Positions 47,141-58,626 are shown, counted from the first letter of the stretch. The stretch is 64,000 nt of DNA from Reticulitermes speratus (GCA_021186555.1 JAJKFL010000003.1:34894908-34958907), one strand, 5' to 3'. The notes: generated by a model from the letters alone, not told the origin. Program-made: numbers and translations.

Positions 47141-47308
47141 TATGTATACATACCTACGTACATACATATTACATACATACATACGTACATACGTCTACAT
47201 ACATACGTACATACATATACATACATACGTACGTACATGCATACATCTTGTACGCACATGCATACATACATACGTACGTACATACATAAATACATACATA
47301 TATACACT
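47141..47308. repeat. (CATA)n/(CGTA)n microsatellite
   Basis: About 165 bases of tetranucleotides alternate between CATA and CGTA, with short interruptions. Four overlapping open frames across it are products of the repeat and encode no protein. Confidence 0.97.
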
Positions 47309-48251
47309 GTATGGGAAAAATGAGTTCACGCCAAAACGGGATGGTATACATGCTAGTAATAAACAATGGAAATTACAGGGTTAAATATATCTGGACAGTT
47401 CAAGAATAAAACGCACACATATCGGGTCCATTATGCATAGTTACTGAACAATATTCTTATGGGCAATTACCTTACGTAGCTGATATACATATTATATAGA
47501 TATGTGTGTGTTTGTGCCAGTCAGTACGATATCTCTTCTTGTTTAGCGTGTTGGACAGCGGGAGCGTAAGTGAGCATGGTAAAATAGTGCGTAATTATAT
47601 GCCTGTGCGTATAGTGACTGATGTATTTATTGTCACAGGTACTAATTTTACATATTCTGGCGTCAAAAATATTATCTGACATATTAAGAAATGTGATTTG
47701 TTGTCATAAATTAACTCCGCACATTACCGTAAACAGTTCAAGTCTCTTTCGTTAAGATGATTCGCCACTGAAGAATCAGGCGTGCTCCTGAAGTTGATGA
47801 GAGAGTTGCATATGTCTCATTGTTGTCGTGTAGCTGACGGTGTATGTATAGCTACATTGTAGGTATGCAGTTAATATATTGGGTTAGTCTATTTGGTACG
47901 ACTCTGTATTATGGGGACCTCTATTATTTGGTCTACAGACAAGGGAGGAGGGGCATTATTATCTAGATAGTTACCGTTAGTGACATAATGCTCCATGTGT
48001 GCATAACACACTATGCGTCAGATATGTGTGGCTGGCCACCTGAGTCCACCGATACCTAAGCTGCTCTGGGGGGAGGGTTTGTTATTGCATGCGTAAAGAG
48101 CGAAGCGTGCCATTTGTATTGGCTACTGTCCTTAATATGTATTTACTTGTAGACGAAACTGTTAGCTGACTCTTCTTCAGTTGGGCAAATTTGCCCCTAC
48201 CGATTTTGCCCTAACCCAATGAAGTATGAAGATCGTCAAAGAATTAAAAGA
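47309..48251. other. Unannotated noncoding DNA
   Basis: No feature was recognised. Confidence 0.5.
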
Positions 48252-48348
48252 TATACAGCGTAGACGGTATAGAAACTGGTTACGGGCTGGACGATCCGGG
48301 GATCGAATCCCAGTAAGGGCGAGATTTTCAGCACCCGTCCAAACCGGC
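48252..48348 (+). mobile_element. SINE-A head fragment
   Basis: ACAGCGTAGACGGTATAG, then GGGCTGGACGATCCGGGGAT with an intact B box (GGGGATCGAATCCCAG), then GGGCGAGATTTTCAGCACCC. The match stops after CCAAACCGGCC, so the 3' half is missing. Confidence 0.75.
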
Positions 48349-49104
48349 CGTATACCAGCGTCCGAAATGCGATACCCCGTCGCCCGATTTTACACCCGAC
48401 TTAATTCGAACGATTTCCACGCAGCTTCGTATTTGAGACCTCCATTAAAATTTTCTCTAATATCTGATTCATAACCCATTCTTCGGAGGACTATTGATCG
48501 TATAGTCTTGTGAGTTGACCATGGAGTAGAAGACAGTCACGTGCTCCGTAATATCGGTAACTCTTAAAATTTCTGTACAGTACTACAGACCATTGACCAC
48601 GAGATTTTCTCTGGGGGGGGGGGGGCGGTGCCTGGCGCGGTGTGACGACTGTGGCTGTTGAGGGGATTACTGTACAGCTATTGGTAAGGGCGACAGATAG
48701 TTATGCTACTAGTACACAAACTGAAAACATCAAGCATTTTGGGTAGCGTACAGTGAGCTAGTGCACTCTGAGAATATTATCAAGATGGGTAGTAGCAACT
48801 CGTCAATAAACCACGAAATGTTGCGCATGCGCATCTATCATATTCCTAGTAGGAGTCATTTCCTGATCTGTGGACAATAAGCCTATAGGCCTACCTAGAG
48901 GCTGTGCAATAAATAACGAGAATTTTGGAAGCGCAAGTATCACAAAAAATGCATTTTCCTTAACATCCACTGCCGGGCCATAAAAATTGTTATTGGTTTT
49001 CAGGCGTCATAGGCTGATTTCTTACTCCTGGGATTCAATGAAACTATGTATCACGGAACTTCGACCTTCGGTAGCATCCTGTATATCCTGACATAGTTTA
49101 CGTG
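48349..49104. other. Unannotated noncoding DNA with a G13 run
   Basis: A G13 homopolymer lies at 48613-48625, followed by CGGTGCCTGGCGCGG. No gene was recognised. Confidence 0.5.
48613..48625 (+). repeat. G13 homopolymer
   Basis: Thirteen consecutive G lie in a locally GC-rich context. Confidence 0.95.
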
Positions 49105-49200
49105 AATTGCAGGTGGGAAAATTGCACTGGGACAGGATTTTCTCCGAGTACGTCATTTTCCTCCAGTAAGCCATAATTGCACGAATTTTCCATCCATCTA
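49105..49200 (+). mobile_element. SINE-C body fragment, forward, diverged
   Basis: TTGCACTGGGACAGGATTTT followed by CTCCGAGTACGTCATTTTCC matches the body of the 37.1 kb copy (GGCACTGGAACAGGTTTTTC, TCCGAGTTGTCGGTTTTCCC). The head is absent on this side. Confidence 0.6.
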
Positions 49201-49359
49201 CCACCGACACCATGCAGTGTGGATACTGTGAGCGTCGATAAATAAACGGCAAAATAAAACCGATTTTATATCTGTTAAATATATATGGAGGAATGTTGCT
49301 GGAGTAATTATTCACAGATTGAAACCGAAGTAGCCAGATAAAACAGAAGTGTGCCTATG

Positions 49360-49455
49360 GCAGGCTGTTCATCACAAATCCCACATAAACTGCCCTGGAA
49401 GCGAACCCTTGCCTTACGGGCGAGAAGCCGGCGACTAAAGGCCTGATTTCTGGTA
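49360..49455 (-). mobile_element. SINE-C head fragment, reverse, diverged
   Basis: CATCACAAATCCCACATAAA, then AGAAGCCGGCGACTAAAGGC, is the reverse complement of the SINE-C head and adjoining body (AGTCGCCGGCCTCTCACC, CATGTGAGATTTGTGGTG). It lies 160 bases from the forward body fragment, so the two halves face opposite ways. Confidence 0.65.
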
Positions 49456-50538
49456 TTGTCTTAATTGTTCTGTCACAAACCCCTACACCATGCCATAAAA
49501 TATGGACTCATTAACTGAATTGTGTGTAAATGAAGCTCTAAACATCGATTACACAAGAATGGGTTATACTCTGAAGTCTACGAAGCTCCTTCGATAGCAG
49601 TGTGCATGAGATTTTCTCGCTTCTCCAAGATCATAATCCAAGTCTTGCATTCTAGTGTATAGGCATTACTCTTTGCGGGTGAAACGACCCTAAACTAACC
49701 ACTTGGTAATTAAATGAAAGGGTTAAGAGATGAAGATGAAGCGAAGGAGAGGGAGCTTTGTTGCTCCACCACCCTTCATGACTAATTGTGGGCCTGCACT
49801 ATGTGCGATGCTGTAATTAGTTAATTACCCAGAAAAGGAGACCGTGGAGAGAGTCTCAGAGAAGGACGCAAGGGATAATGGATACACGTGCGAGAGTTAA
49901 AGAGAGATGAGACAAATTTCTCTTGGGACAAAATAGAAGAAAGGACAATGCGGGAATTGCAGTGTAACAGAATCACAAACAAAAGACAGGTCCCTAAACT
50001 ACATACGTTTTGGGCTCCTACAATGCTGTGTTTCTAAATTCGGTTCCTGTCTATGATACTTCATTTAATATTTATTTCTGAAGAATGTTTTAAATATAAA
50101 ATTCGAGGAAGTGTTTTGAACGTAATATTAAAAGCTAGTTGTAGTTTACTAACCTCCTTTTCGTACAGAGGTTTAGAATGTGTGGAGTGATACGTCTTTT
50201 CCCACATACTCCTTCACTGTGTTGTGCAGAAGCTGCACTTTTATCGTAAGTTTTCTTTTAAGATATACTTCCCGTCGGCATAAAATATATAAGAACAATT
50301 TAACATTTTAGGGACGAAAATTAACATTAATCGTATTTAGAAATTCGGTTCGTACCTCGCAGCAAACTCACACCATCTTTGCTATAATGACCACTCATTT
50401 AGTGTTGTATAGGAAAATAATAGCTGCTTGTTGTGACCTCCACAAGCATATACAAATTAACTCTGTGATCTGAATGTAGAATTTATTAACGTTAAACATG
50501 GAGATACACAAAGTAACAACGAGGCTTTAAAGGGTAAA
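49456..50538. other. Unannotated noncoding DNA
   Basis: No feature was recognised. Confidence 0.5.
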
Positions 50539-50866
50539 TATGTATTTCGTGATAGGACAGTCACACACAACACCACAATATAATCAATCAGGCACTCCTG
50601 GTTAAAGTATATATTGGCGTTGCAGTTATGAAGTTTTTCTTCAGGTTCTTAAATCGATGGATATGAACTTGACTAGCTGCTAAAGTCTTAAGTTGATTCA
50701 TCCCCATTGTGTTTTTAATCAATATGCGTTTCGTGATAGGACAGCCACACACAACATTGCAATATAATCAATCAGACAATTGCGTGATTGGTTATATTGT
50801 GGTGTTGTGTGTGCCGGTACTAATAAGGAACACAACACAACAGGGATGAATCGCCTTAAGATTTAA
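50539..50866. repeat. Compound direct and inverted repeat
   Basis: A block starting TTTCGTGATAGGACAG and running through ACACACAAC to TATAATCAATCAG occurs twice in direct orientation (50539-50591 and 50722-50775). Its inner part returns in reverse at 50785-50813. An outer pair, TAAAGTCTTAAG (50681) and CTTAAGATTTA (50855), extends the inverted symmetry: 50681-50775 folds on 50785-50866. This looks like a small TIR element with a partial duplication of one arm. No transposase is present. Confidence 0.75.
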
Positions 50867-51303
50867 AGGGTTAATCAATCTCAGGGTTAAAATTTGTTAG
50901 GAAACCATGTTACACATTTTTTAACGAGAAAAACTTACTTTGTACAGGAAAATGAAAATGAAAATTATAAATGCAATGTACGTAATGATAAATTGCGGAG
51001 CCACAAGACTTAGATTCTAAGGCAATTGTTGCGATAGCTACCAACCCCTATTAGAAATGAAATAGTAGGAATTAAAAGGGATTTCTGAATGTCTTTAGAA
51101 TAATACACATATTTCAAGACTTGTTAGAATGTTGGGTTTAAACTTTCGATTGAACATTAGTAATTGGACCTATTTACCAAGTGTTAGACACTATTTTCTA
51201 CCGTGAAATTTGATTATCTTTAATATTCTTCTGAAATTTGATTGCTCCAAACGATTGACACTAATCAAAATTTCAACTTCCTGTTCAGAAACCCAGTGTA
51301 AAC
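50867..51303. other. Unannotated AT-rich noncoding DNA
   Basis: No feature was recognised. Confidence 0.5.
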
Positions 51304-51317
51304 ATTATGCACGTTTA
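51304..51317 (+). repeat. 14-bp direct repeat, left copy
   Basis: ATTATGCACGTTTA is identical to 51454-51467. The pair encloses two perfect palindromes and may be a target-site duplication. Confidence 0.75.
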
Positions 51318-51362
51318 AAAGTTTTATTAGACCAACATGTGCACTATATTCTTATAACCAAG

Positions 51363-51392
51363 TTAGTTAACCAATAATTATTGGTTAACTAA
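51363..51392. repeat. Perfect 30-bp palindrome
   Basis: The left half TTAGTTAACCAATAA is followed immediately by its exact reverse complement. Confidence 0.95.
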
Positions 51393-51399
51393 TGTTAAC

Positions 51400-51431
51400 T
51401 CTTGTTAACTAATTATAATTAGTTAACAAGA
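51400..51431. repeat. Perfect 32-bp palindrome
   Basis: The left half TCTTGTTAACTAATTA is followed immediately by its exact reverse complement. It starts eight bases after the first palindrome and shares the GTTAACTAAT word with it. Confidence 0.95.
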
Positions 51432-51453
51432 TGTATGGTGAATACAACATGAA

Positions 51454-51467
51454 ATTATGCACGTTTA
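51454..51467 (+). repeat. 14-bp direct repeat, right copy
   Basis: This is the second copy of ATTATGCACGTTTA, bounding a 136-bp insertion-like interval. Confidence 0.75.
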
Positions 51468-52919
51468 TTTATGTCCTCACGATTAAAGCCCCCAAGGGGG
51501 AAGTGCTAAATAAATAAATTTATGTTGATTCCGACACAGAATTTCGTCTGTAAATATTCATGCATTTTTTTCCATGATCAGAATAAATAACTAGACTATT
51601 AATTTTCCTGAACAACATTAAACTGTTGAGCTGGGTAACGAAAAAGCGGTGTGCTTCCTTGGAGATATTCCTAAGAAGAACTGGTCTTTAAAGTATTATT
51701 TGCATGAGCTTCGCTCTGAAAAGTGTTCGGTTATAGCTATAGGCATCACGTCCCAAAATACGTGAACCCTCTGCAGTTACTTCTTTTTGAAGTATTGAAT
51801 ATTCGTTACATGAGACATGTCGTTTTTTGCACTTCGAATATTCTGTATTTATAGAGATGTTTTAAAAGTTAGTTATCGTTTTTAAAAATAGTGTTATATT
51901 TTCTTCATCCATTGTCATTGGGTCTGTGTCGTCATCAACATATCGCAACAGGAAACTGTTCATTCCGTACTCTACTTGCACCTGTGGAGAACAGACAGAC
52001 ATGAGGGGTGTAACAAAACGGAATGCAATATGCTGCCTATTACTGAAGCATTTATTGGACTGTATATACCTCGTTATAGGCCTTTGTGAATTAAATCAAC
52101 TTGGCTTCAGCTAAACTACTGTGTATGTTATTGAAACGTAGCACATTTGCTTAGAAATTTAATCTTTTAGGAGTGCATTTCATAGATTATTGAAGAGCTG
52201 AAATATTAAACAAGGGAATTCTGATAAGCCATTGAAACTGGAACCATTTTGCCATTCAAATTAGTTCATTATTTTACTCTTATCTTTCTTTCGCTAGTAG
52301 TCGTCAGGTTGGGCGACAGTTGTTACCCTTGAATCACACCCGGTATGTTGGACGGAGGTTATCGCGATGCACCTCTGTTGTACATCTATCGGACATAAAG
52401 GTTACTGACTCGTTTTTATGGACATAAGACATGGTACACTTTATGTGTTTTGTGTTGTTTGTGGAAAGAAATACCTGTGCTGAGTACGTGAATTTTCAAA
52501 CACAAAGGCCTTTGCTAAATTTTTCTTGATTAATGATTGCATGACACATACATGTGCGCGGTGGAGTGTAAGCTAACTCACTTCAGCAAACACTTGGGGC
52601 ATTATTTAAAGACGTATTAAATGTGTTGTCACGTGGCGAACTCTATTATTTAAACGTCTTACAGCACCTGTTTCTAAATGCAGTCCTCCAACAGTCAGCT
52701 GTCCAAAAGTCTCCAAATGGGGGAAAGCGCCACGTCGAACCTGCAGGGAGTGACTTTTTATTAATTAACACACGGCAGCTTACAAATAGGGAGGTTTCTG
52801 ACAAATGATTTTAGAACATTTTAATTTCCATCGTTGACATGTTCATGTACTTTTATTAAAAATCAAGGAAGGTAGTTAATTTACTGTCGTCATCAAACCG
52901 CAGAATTTCAATCCCTCAA
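51468..52919. other. Unannotated AT-rich noncoding DNA
   Basis: Frames of 61-62 codons have no domain. No feature was recognised. Confidence 0.5.
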
Positions 52920-52934
52920 CCCCCCCCCCCCCCC
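52920..52934 (-). repeat. C15 homopolymer
   Basis: Fifteen consecutive C follow TCCCTCAA. Confidence 0.95.
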
Positions 52935-53965
52935 TACGGAGAGTGACTCCATTATTATCCTTCTGACTTGCTGCATGAAACGTGTGTTTTCATTTTCTGT
53001 AGATCTTTCTTCCTATCTTTCCTTTTTTCTCTCTGTCTTCGTTGTTTACTTCATTTCTTCCTATCTAGAAGCTTGTATCGCTGGTATTCCTTCTAATTTC
53101 TTTTACCTTTATCAGGATCTAATTTTGAAAGAGTTAGCTTAGTCAGTAGATTGAATGGCTATAAGCTTGACTGCATGAAGTACTTAGATTTCCAGCATGG
53201 AAAGAATTTTTTTTAACCGCAGTCACAACAAATGATCTTCCTAAACCAATGGGCTCAGGGAACTCTTTGGAGATAGATTGAACCGAGCAACTTGACTATT
53301 CATTTCCAGCTGATTCATAGTTTTAAAATGCATGTGACTTTATTACCATATCTACATGAGCCTTCATTATGTGGGTTTATACACAAGATCATAGTCACTT
53401 GTTAGTAGGAGAGTGAAGGGAAGGTGTTACTTTAAAATCTGTACCATGTGGCTTAGAAAGAAAGATACAATTCGTTAACGACCACTGACTAGCACTTATT
53501 TGTGAAATTCTTCATGCTTTTGCATAGGCCGATTTGTAAGGTAAGATTGCGAAGATGTTTGTTTATGAATGCGCACTGAAGTCAGCGTAGAGGAACATGT
53601 TGGGATCGGAATCCTGCCTGCTTCAGGGTGTCGCAATTTGAAGGAGGAATAAGTGTGTAAACTTTTGTATTTGACCGGGGAAGGCATTCTCACAGACTTA
53701 CGACATTATCAAGGAAAACTAATACTGGCCCAAAAAATAGACTTTTGGCGCAGACCTGTCAAAACGGAAGGTGATACCGGAGTTGCTCTTCGATAACCTA
53801 GGTGTTGAATCACAAGCAGATTATTTAGTTAGAGCACAACACGAACATGTACAGAGATCCTGTGTATTGTTTTCTAGAAGATACCCATCGGAAACGCATA
53901 CACTTTTGGAAATCTGGCTACTAGTTGCTCCACCGTAACTTTGTACCAGCTCATGGATTTCTTTT
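52935..53965. other. Unannotated noncoding DNA
   Basis: No feature was recognised. A pyrimidine-rich patch lies at 53005-53050. Confidence 0.5.
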
Positions 53966-54145
53966 GGCCTACCCAGCCTCCTATACAATGGATACCGGGT
54001 CATTTCTGGGGGTAAAGCGGTCGGGTCGTGGCCTTGACCACCCACCCTCATCTAGCGCCGAAGTTAAGGAAAGAGTAGAGCTATTATACCTCTACTCCCC
54101 CTCTGGGACTTCATGGCCTGTTCTAGGGTGAACTTTACCTTTACC
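53966..54145 (+). mobile_element. SINE-A, 5'-truncated
   Basis: It starts at GGCCTACCCAGCCTCCTATA, then has CATCTAGCGCCGAAGTTAAG, CTCCCCCTCTGGGACTTCAT and the tail GGTGAACTTTACCTTTACC. Identity to the 1.6 and 13.8 kb copies is high over the 3' two thirds. The tRNA head is missing, as expected from incomplete reverse transcription. Confidence 0.85.
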
Positions 54146-55229
54146 TTACAGGAGTGTCTGATCAAGAATGGTATCACTGCACGTCCACAGCCGTGCTAAT
54201 GTAACGCACGTAGCCACTCCATGTCCCCAGGAGAGCAAGACATCTTAAAGGAGTGCAGATTCCGACCAAGTGATCCGCAGAATTTTTTCCAGCAGTTGTA
54301 CCGATCGCTGGCAGAAATGTTTAGACAAAAAGCAGTAGATCGTTCGAGGTTGATGCACAGTAAACTATCCAAGATGGCTGTAGACCAAAATGGGCACGAG
54401 CGAAAGTTTTCGGAATTACGAGCCACCAAATGTATCAATTTTTCAAGGACATAGTACGTCAAGATATCTAAAAGTTGTAACAAAATATTTTAATTACAAA
54501 TTGACATCACTTTAAGTTGAAAATTTACTTTGATAACATATTATTTTTCTAGGCGTAACTACTTGCTTACGAACCGTCGGTATATGTTTCTCTGGAATTC
54601 GGCTGTGACAAGTTTACTTCGGAGGACACGCACTGACAAAAGCACAGAGTCGTTCTGCAGTACGTAACAGGGGCTTTCTGCTTTACACTGTGGAACTGGG
54701 CATTTTGTTTTTTAGGCATATTTTAATGTGACAGAAATATGGTAAAGTCTATTTAAAACTAGCAGTTGAGTTATGTGCAGGCCTAATTCTGCTCATTTTT
54801 TAGGCGCTGTCCCATCCTAGCATAGCGCATGTTAAGTTGCCCTGACCGTATATCAGTCAGTCTGTCTGCATCCTACACAATAACAAATGAGCCACTCAGC
54901 AGACTTTCATGAATATGATACGAAAGAATTTTACAAAATGTGTCAAAACTTTAAAAATTTTTATATTGAATGGACAGGTTTAACACCACCTTACGTGACC
55001 TACATGCCTTTCTGCCGGTCCATAGTCTAGGCGCTTGAGCAATTCCTGTTAGACTCTACTGTAGCGCCGTTGCTAAGATATGGATGGAAAGCTATTTAGA
55101 GCACCAGATTTTCTTTTTTAAGGTACATGGGCAATGGAGCGACGGCATGAGTTGTTACTGAAGATGTGTATTTTGACTTCCTAATGTTGTGATATTTTAA
55201 CATGTGGATGGATGTGATGCTCTTGTGCA
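54146..55229. other. Unannotated noncoding DNA
   Basis: Two opposed frames at 54196-54483 (95 and 77 codons) have no confirmed domain. A faint resemblance to a mariner-type transposase C-terminus (TDRWQKCLDKKQ in a third frame) is noted but not called. Confidence 0.4.
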
Positions 55230-55345
55230 CCTTTGCTTGAACCCCCTGAAGATGACACAAGGACCTGTCTAAACATATGTAGGAGTTCCTAATACACGCT
55301 GTGCATGTATTTACTATGTGCATTTGTTGGTGTTAATATGGTTTT
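55230..55345 (+). mobile_element. Retroelement 3' end with hammerhead-like motif
   Basis: Starting at TTGAACCCCCTGAAGATG and running to GTGCATTTGTTGGTGTT, it shares the order of landmarks with the reverse copy at 63.32-63.41 kb: TTGAACCCCCTGAWGATG, a hairpin, AAACAnATGTAGG, TAATAYA, GTGCATTTkTTGGTGTT. No protein-coding part is seen nearby. Confidence 0.65.
55239..55288 (+). ncRNA. Hammerhead-like motif (copy 5)
   Basis: Stem I is GAACCCC (55239-55245) with GGAGTTC (55282-55288), six of seven pairs. The core CTGAAGA (55246-55252) is followed by the extra T. Stem II is GACA (55254-55257) with TGTC (55266-55269). TAAAC at 55270-55274 has T in place of the invariant G, and ATATGTA gives stem III and a GTA cleavage triplet. 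Stem I pairing is good, but the G-to-T change in GAAA should abolish cleavage. Confidence 0.45.
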
Positions 55346-58300
55346 TTAATTTAATTTAATTTACATCTTAAAGGTTTGAAATTTTAGAAGTACCGACATT
55401 TCGTAAATTGCTTAATTTTACAAAAACTTGCAGATATGCGATGCTGTTATTAATTATTTAAATTAAATAAGTAATATTTTAACCTTGTACCTACTTAATA
55501 GAGAAATCAGTTTACACTAGGTATGGTACCTTGTGGGGAAAAAAAACAAGAGGCTTCATATTATTTAAATTTAAAACTGGAAGTGATATACAATTAAGGG
55601 TACGTGGGGCTGACAATATTACGATTCGTAATTTCCATGTATTGGACCCTGCTTGCCTTTTATCTATTTGTTAGTATATATAGTTTTTTATGCCCGACAT
55701 TTGTTAACCAAAGCCGTTAATGTACCAGATTAATTTGAAGAACATGATTTTCTCAGTCATGTCACTAGGTGGCACTGCAAAACGAAAGAGAAGTGTATTT
55801 TTCCCTTTGACAGCCACGTTCGCTGATAAACAAGTGGATAGGAAACTCATGTTGAAGGTCAAATATGCCAGTTCGAGACGTCGTATCGGCATACGTTTTT
55901 TTTTTTATTTTTGCACGTGTTGTTTTCGCACAAATACTCATGCAAACTTGCAGTTAACATTTTTCAACTATACGTTTCAAACGTTACTTGTGCTGTGTTG
56001 GCAAGGCTAGAAGTACGAAGGAAGCAGGCATTTCTCTTATTTCTCCCTAGTCTGCTCTTCATTTGCATTCTGATTTAAAAGTTTCGTGTTCGAATATGGC
56101 TGTTTTATTTACACAGAACACATCCTTTAGCAGCTTTTATTTTTGTTAAAAGTGTAGTCTGGCACTGATCTCGAGTTGAGTCCATGCTGATAAGAATAAC
56201 CGGAGGTTGCAGCGCGTACATATTGAAAGATGCCTGGTTTTGAAAACAGCTCCATCAAGGTATGCATACTAACTCATATATAAGTGGTACAACCGGTCCC
56301 AGTGTGCGTGTAATAATCTGCTAGTATGCTGCTAATATAGACTTAGCCTAAAACAATGTAATATCGTTCATTGAGAAGTATAACTGTAAATAAGTCTGTA
56401 TTGAGCCATGAGACAGCTTTTTGTCAAAGACAAATTTAAGTTGACAACGATTAATATGCGACACCGGTACTTATAGTTGATTACCAACTGTGAAATATAA
56501 GACAGTCCACGAAGCATGTGGAGAATTTAGAATCTTGGTTCTGTGTACGCAAAATGTTTGGCTTTGTCACAAGTATAGAAGCGTAAATACTTAGGCATAT
56601 ATATATATATATTTTATAGTCCAAATTTACTTTATAACAATAATCTTATTTAAACAACTTACAACGTACGCCATATACTGAGACGTAGACCGGTTGATTA
56701 TTTTGTGTTAGGGTGACTGATATGTGTAGTTACGTGGTAAAGTATTGTAGAATTACAGGGTCATGCACCTTGCCCTTCCCCTTCATTCCTTTTGTGTGTG
56801 TGTGTGTGTATGTGTGTTTGTGTGTTACGTGCGCGTGTGTGTTACGATTAATGGGTGTCTACAAAGCAGTGATGTATTTGTTCTTTAATTGTCTGCGCAC
56901 AATTCATTCCGTCACATCATAATTTTTAGCTTTGCAGAGCACACTTTATAAGAACGCAAAATAATTCTTGCAGAATTATAAAATTATTGGTATTTTTAAA
57001 TAAAAAATTGGAGCAGTTTCGCTCTTAAAACTTTCTGTATTCTGGTTTCTTAATTTATAAGTTTGTTTATCTCGTTCATAAATTATTGTCTGTGTGTATA
57101 TCTGGAATATTTATGTGTTAAATAAAAATACACATCTAACTCAAACGTTTGGGCTTAAGTCTATTAAATTTTTTAATGTTTTGTACTATACATTTAGCAA
57201 AATAAAAAGAGTTCACAATAATAAAAGATGTGCCCCACATTTATCTCACAAGTAATATTATTTATGTGAGCCTACTTTTAATGGGGCCTGCAACATACCC
57301 AACTTCCCTTCATTTGACTGCATGCAAAACAACAACAAAAGAGTTGTAAATTGTAGCCCTGTCACATATCAGCATATTAATAGGCAATCATTTGTGTTAT
57401 CACAAAATTTAAAAAGTACCATGCGTGAGAGAATAGTGAGGTCTGAAATAGGTCTAATTCACTCCTCTTCTGTGGTATTTATTGCTTGTTTCCTCCTAGT
57501 GCTGGCGGTGCATTTTGATTTATCATAAAGCTCCTAGTCCGGCAGAAACAACTCGAGTCATGCAAAACAAATAAACCATCCCTCCTTTTCCCATCCCTTA
57601 AAAACTTTAAAATAAAAATAAAAAGCCTTCCCCCCGTGGTTATACGTAATATAAAAACAATGTGACATTCTTGTTTGTGTTGGTGTGTACGTACGTGTGC
57701 GGTGCGTGAATTTTCAGGGTTTTCTAACCCATACATGTATGTTAATATATGTCCTAAATTTTAAAGAAAGTGTAGCGGATGCGAGCGCTCTAAAACTGGA
57801 ACTAAAATGGGCAAAAGCTATAAATTTATATATTTTGTAGAGTAAAAAGTGGACTCATATGGAATTATTGTAACTATTTACAATCGCTATAATGTACTGC
57901 GCTTATGAAACATTGTTTCCGGGTGTTGACATGGTCATTAAGAACAGAGGTCCAAAAAATAACTACAGATTTGTAGGTCTACCTTCTTACATTCAGTGCG
58001 TAAAATGTTATATTATCAGTAAATGGCAAAAGCCTATCACAAACCACAATTCTGGGAAGCAATCTTGAAACTTCGTGTGAAATATTGTGTACTTACTCAT
58101 TACAGAGAAATGCAACGACCATGTGTGGGCTAGCTGTCTTCGAACTAAATGTACAGTTATGCTAATTAAACTAGCATTGTTATAGGCACTGCTGAAATGT
58201 ATAAGCGTGGGAATTTAAAACTGAACATTTCACTAGAGGCCTGCCTCCCAAAAGACTTGTTAGCGTCATGATTTTATTTATGAATTTGAATTGCTAGTTA

Positions 58301-58350
58301 AAATGTGTCAGGAATTTGCAAGAAACATTATAATCTAATTAAATGCATAT
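55346..58350. other. Unannotated AT-rich noncoding DNA
   Basis: This contains short (AT)n at 56597-56612 and the (GT)n listed separately. Frames up to 96 codons (55720-56010) have no domain. Confidence 0.5.
56791..56842. repeat. (GT)n microsatellite, imperfect
   Basis: GT dinucleotides continue with AT, TT and GC interruptions. Confidence 0.9.
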
Positions 58351-58626
58351 GTTACAGTTAGAACCCGACATCCGTTAAAACTCCAAGTCACTAGGTAAAA
58401 CTAGTTCCAACAAAGCCCTGTCGTCAATACTATTAAGTAGTTACTTCTAGAATTGACTGTCTACTGTTAGTAAAATCTAGTAATAACCGATACGTTAGGT
58501 TAGGTTAGGTTAGGCTAGGTTAGGTTAGGTTTTACGTTACGTTACGTTACGTTAGGTTAGGCTTCGTTGGAGCTAGTTTTACCTAGTAAGATCAGGTTTT
58601 AACGGATTTCGGGTTCTCACTGTAAC
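58351..58626. mobile_element. 276-bp TIR element with a TTAGG-like core
   Basis: Terminal inverted repeats of 67 bp each (58351-58417 and 58560-58626) agree at most positions. GTTACAGTTAGAACCCGACA on the left corresponds to GTTACAGTGAGAACCCGAAA read inward from the right; both go on to TCCGTTAAAAC and CTAGGTAAAACTAG. The interior near the right arm is a GGTTA/ACGTT array. No transposase is present, so this is a MITE-like nonautonomous element. Flanking CATAT at 58346-58350 and 58628-58632 is a possible short target duplication. Confidence 0.8.
58493..58560 (+). repeat. (TTAGG)n-like and (ACGTT)n array
   Basis: About seven TTAGG units with one TAGGC variant are followed by four ACGTT units and two more TTAGG. 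TTAGG is the usual insect telomere repeat. Here it sits inside a TIR element and so is not a chromosome end. Confidence 0.9.

Noticed and set aside
47084-47384. Four overlapping Y-, T- and H-rich open frames
   Set aside because: They are translations of the CATA/CGTA microsatellite in several frames.
54196-54483. Faint mariner-transposase-like C-terminus
   Set aside because: The resemblance rests on about a dozen residues in a non-open frame; no DDD catalytic region or TIR was seen.
58493-58560. Chromosome-end telomere
   Set aside because: Only a few TTAGG units are present, enclosed by terminal inverted repeats and ordinary sequence on both sides.
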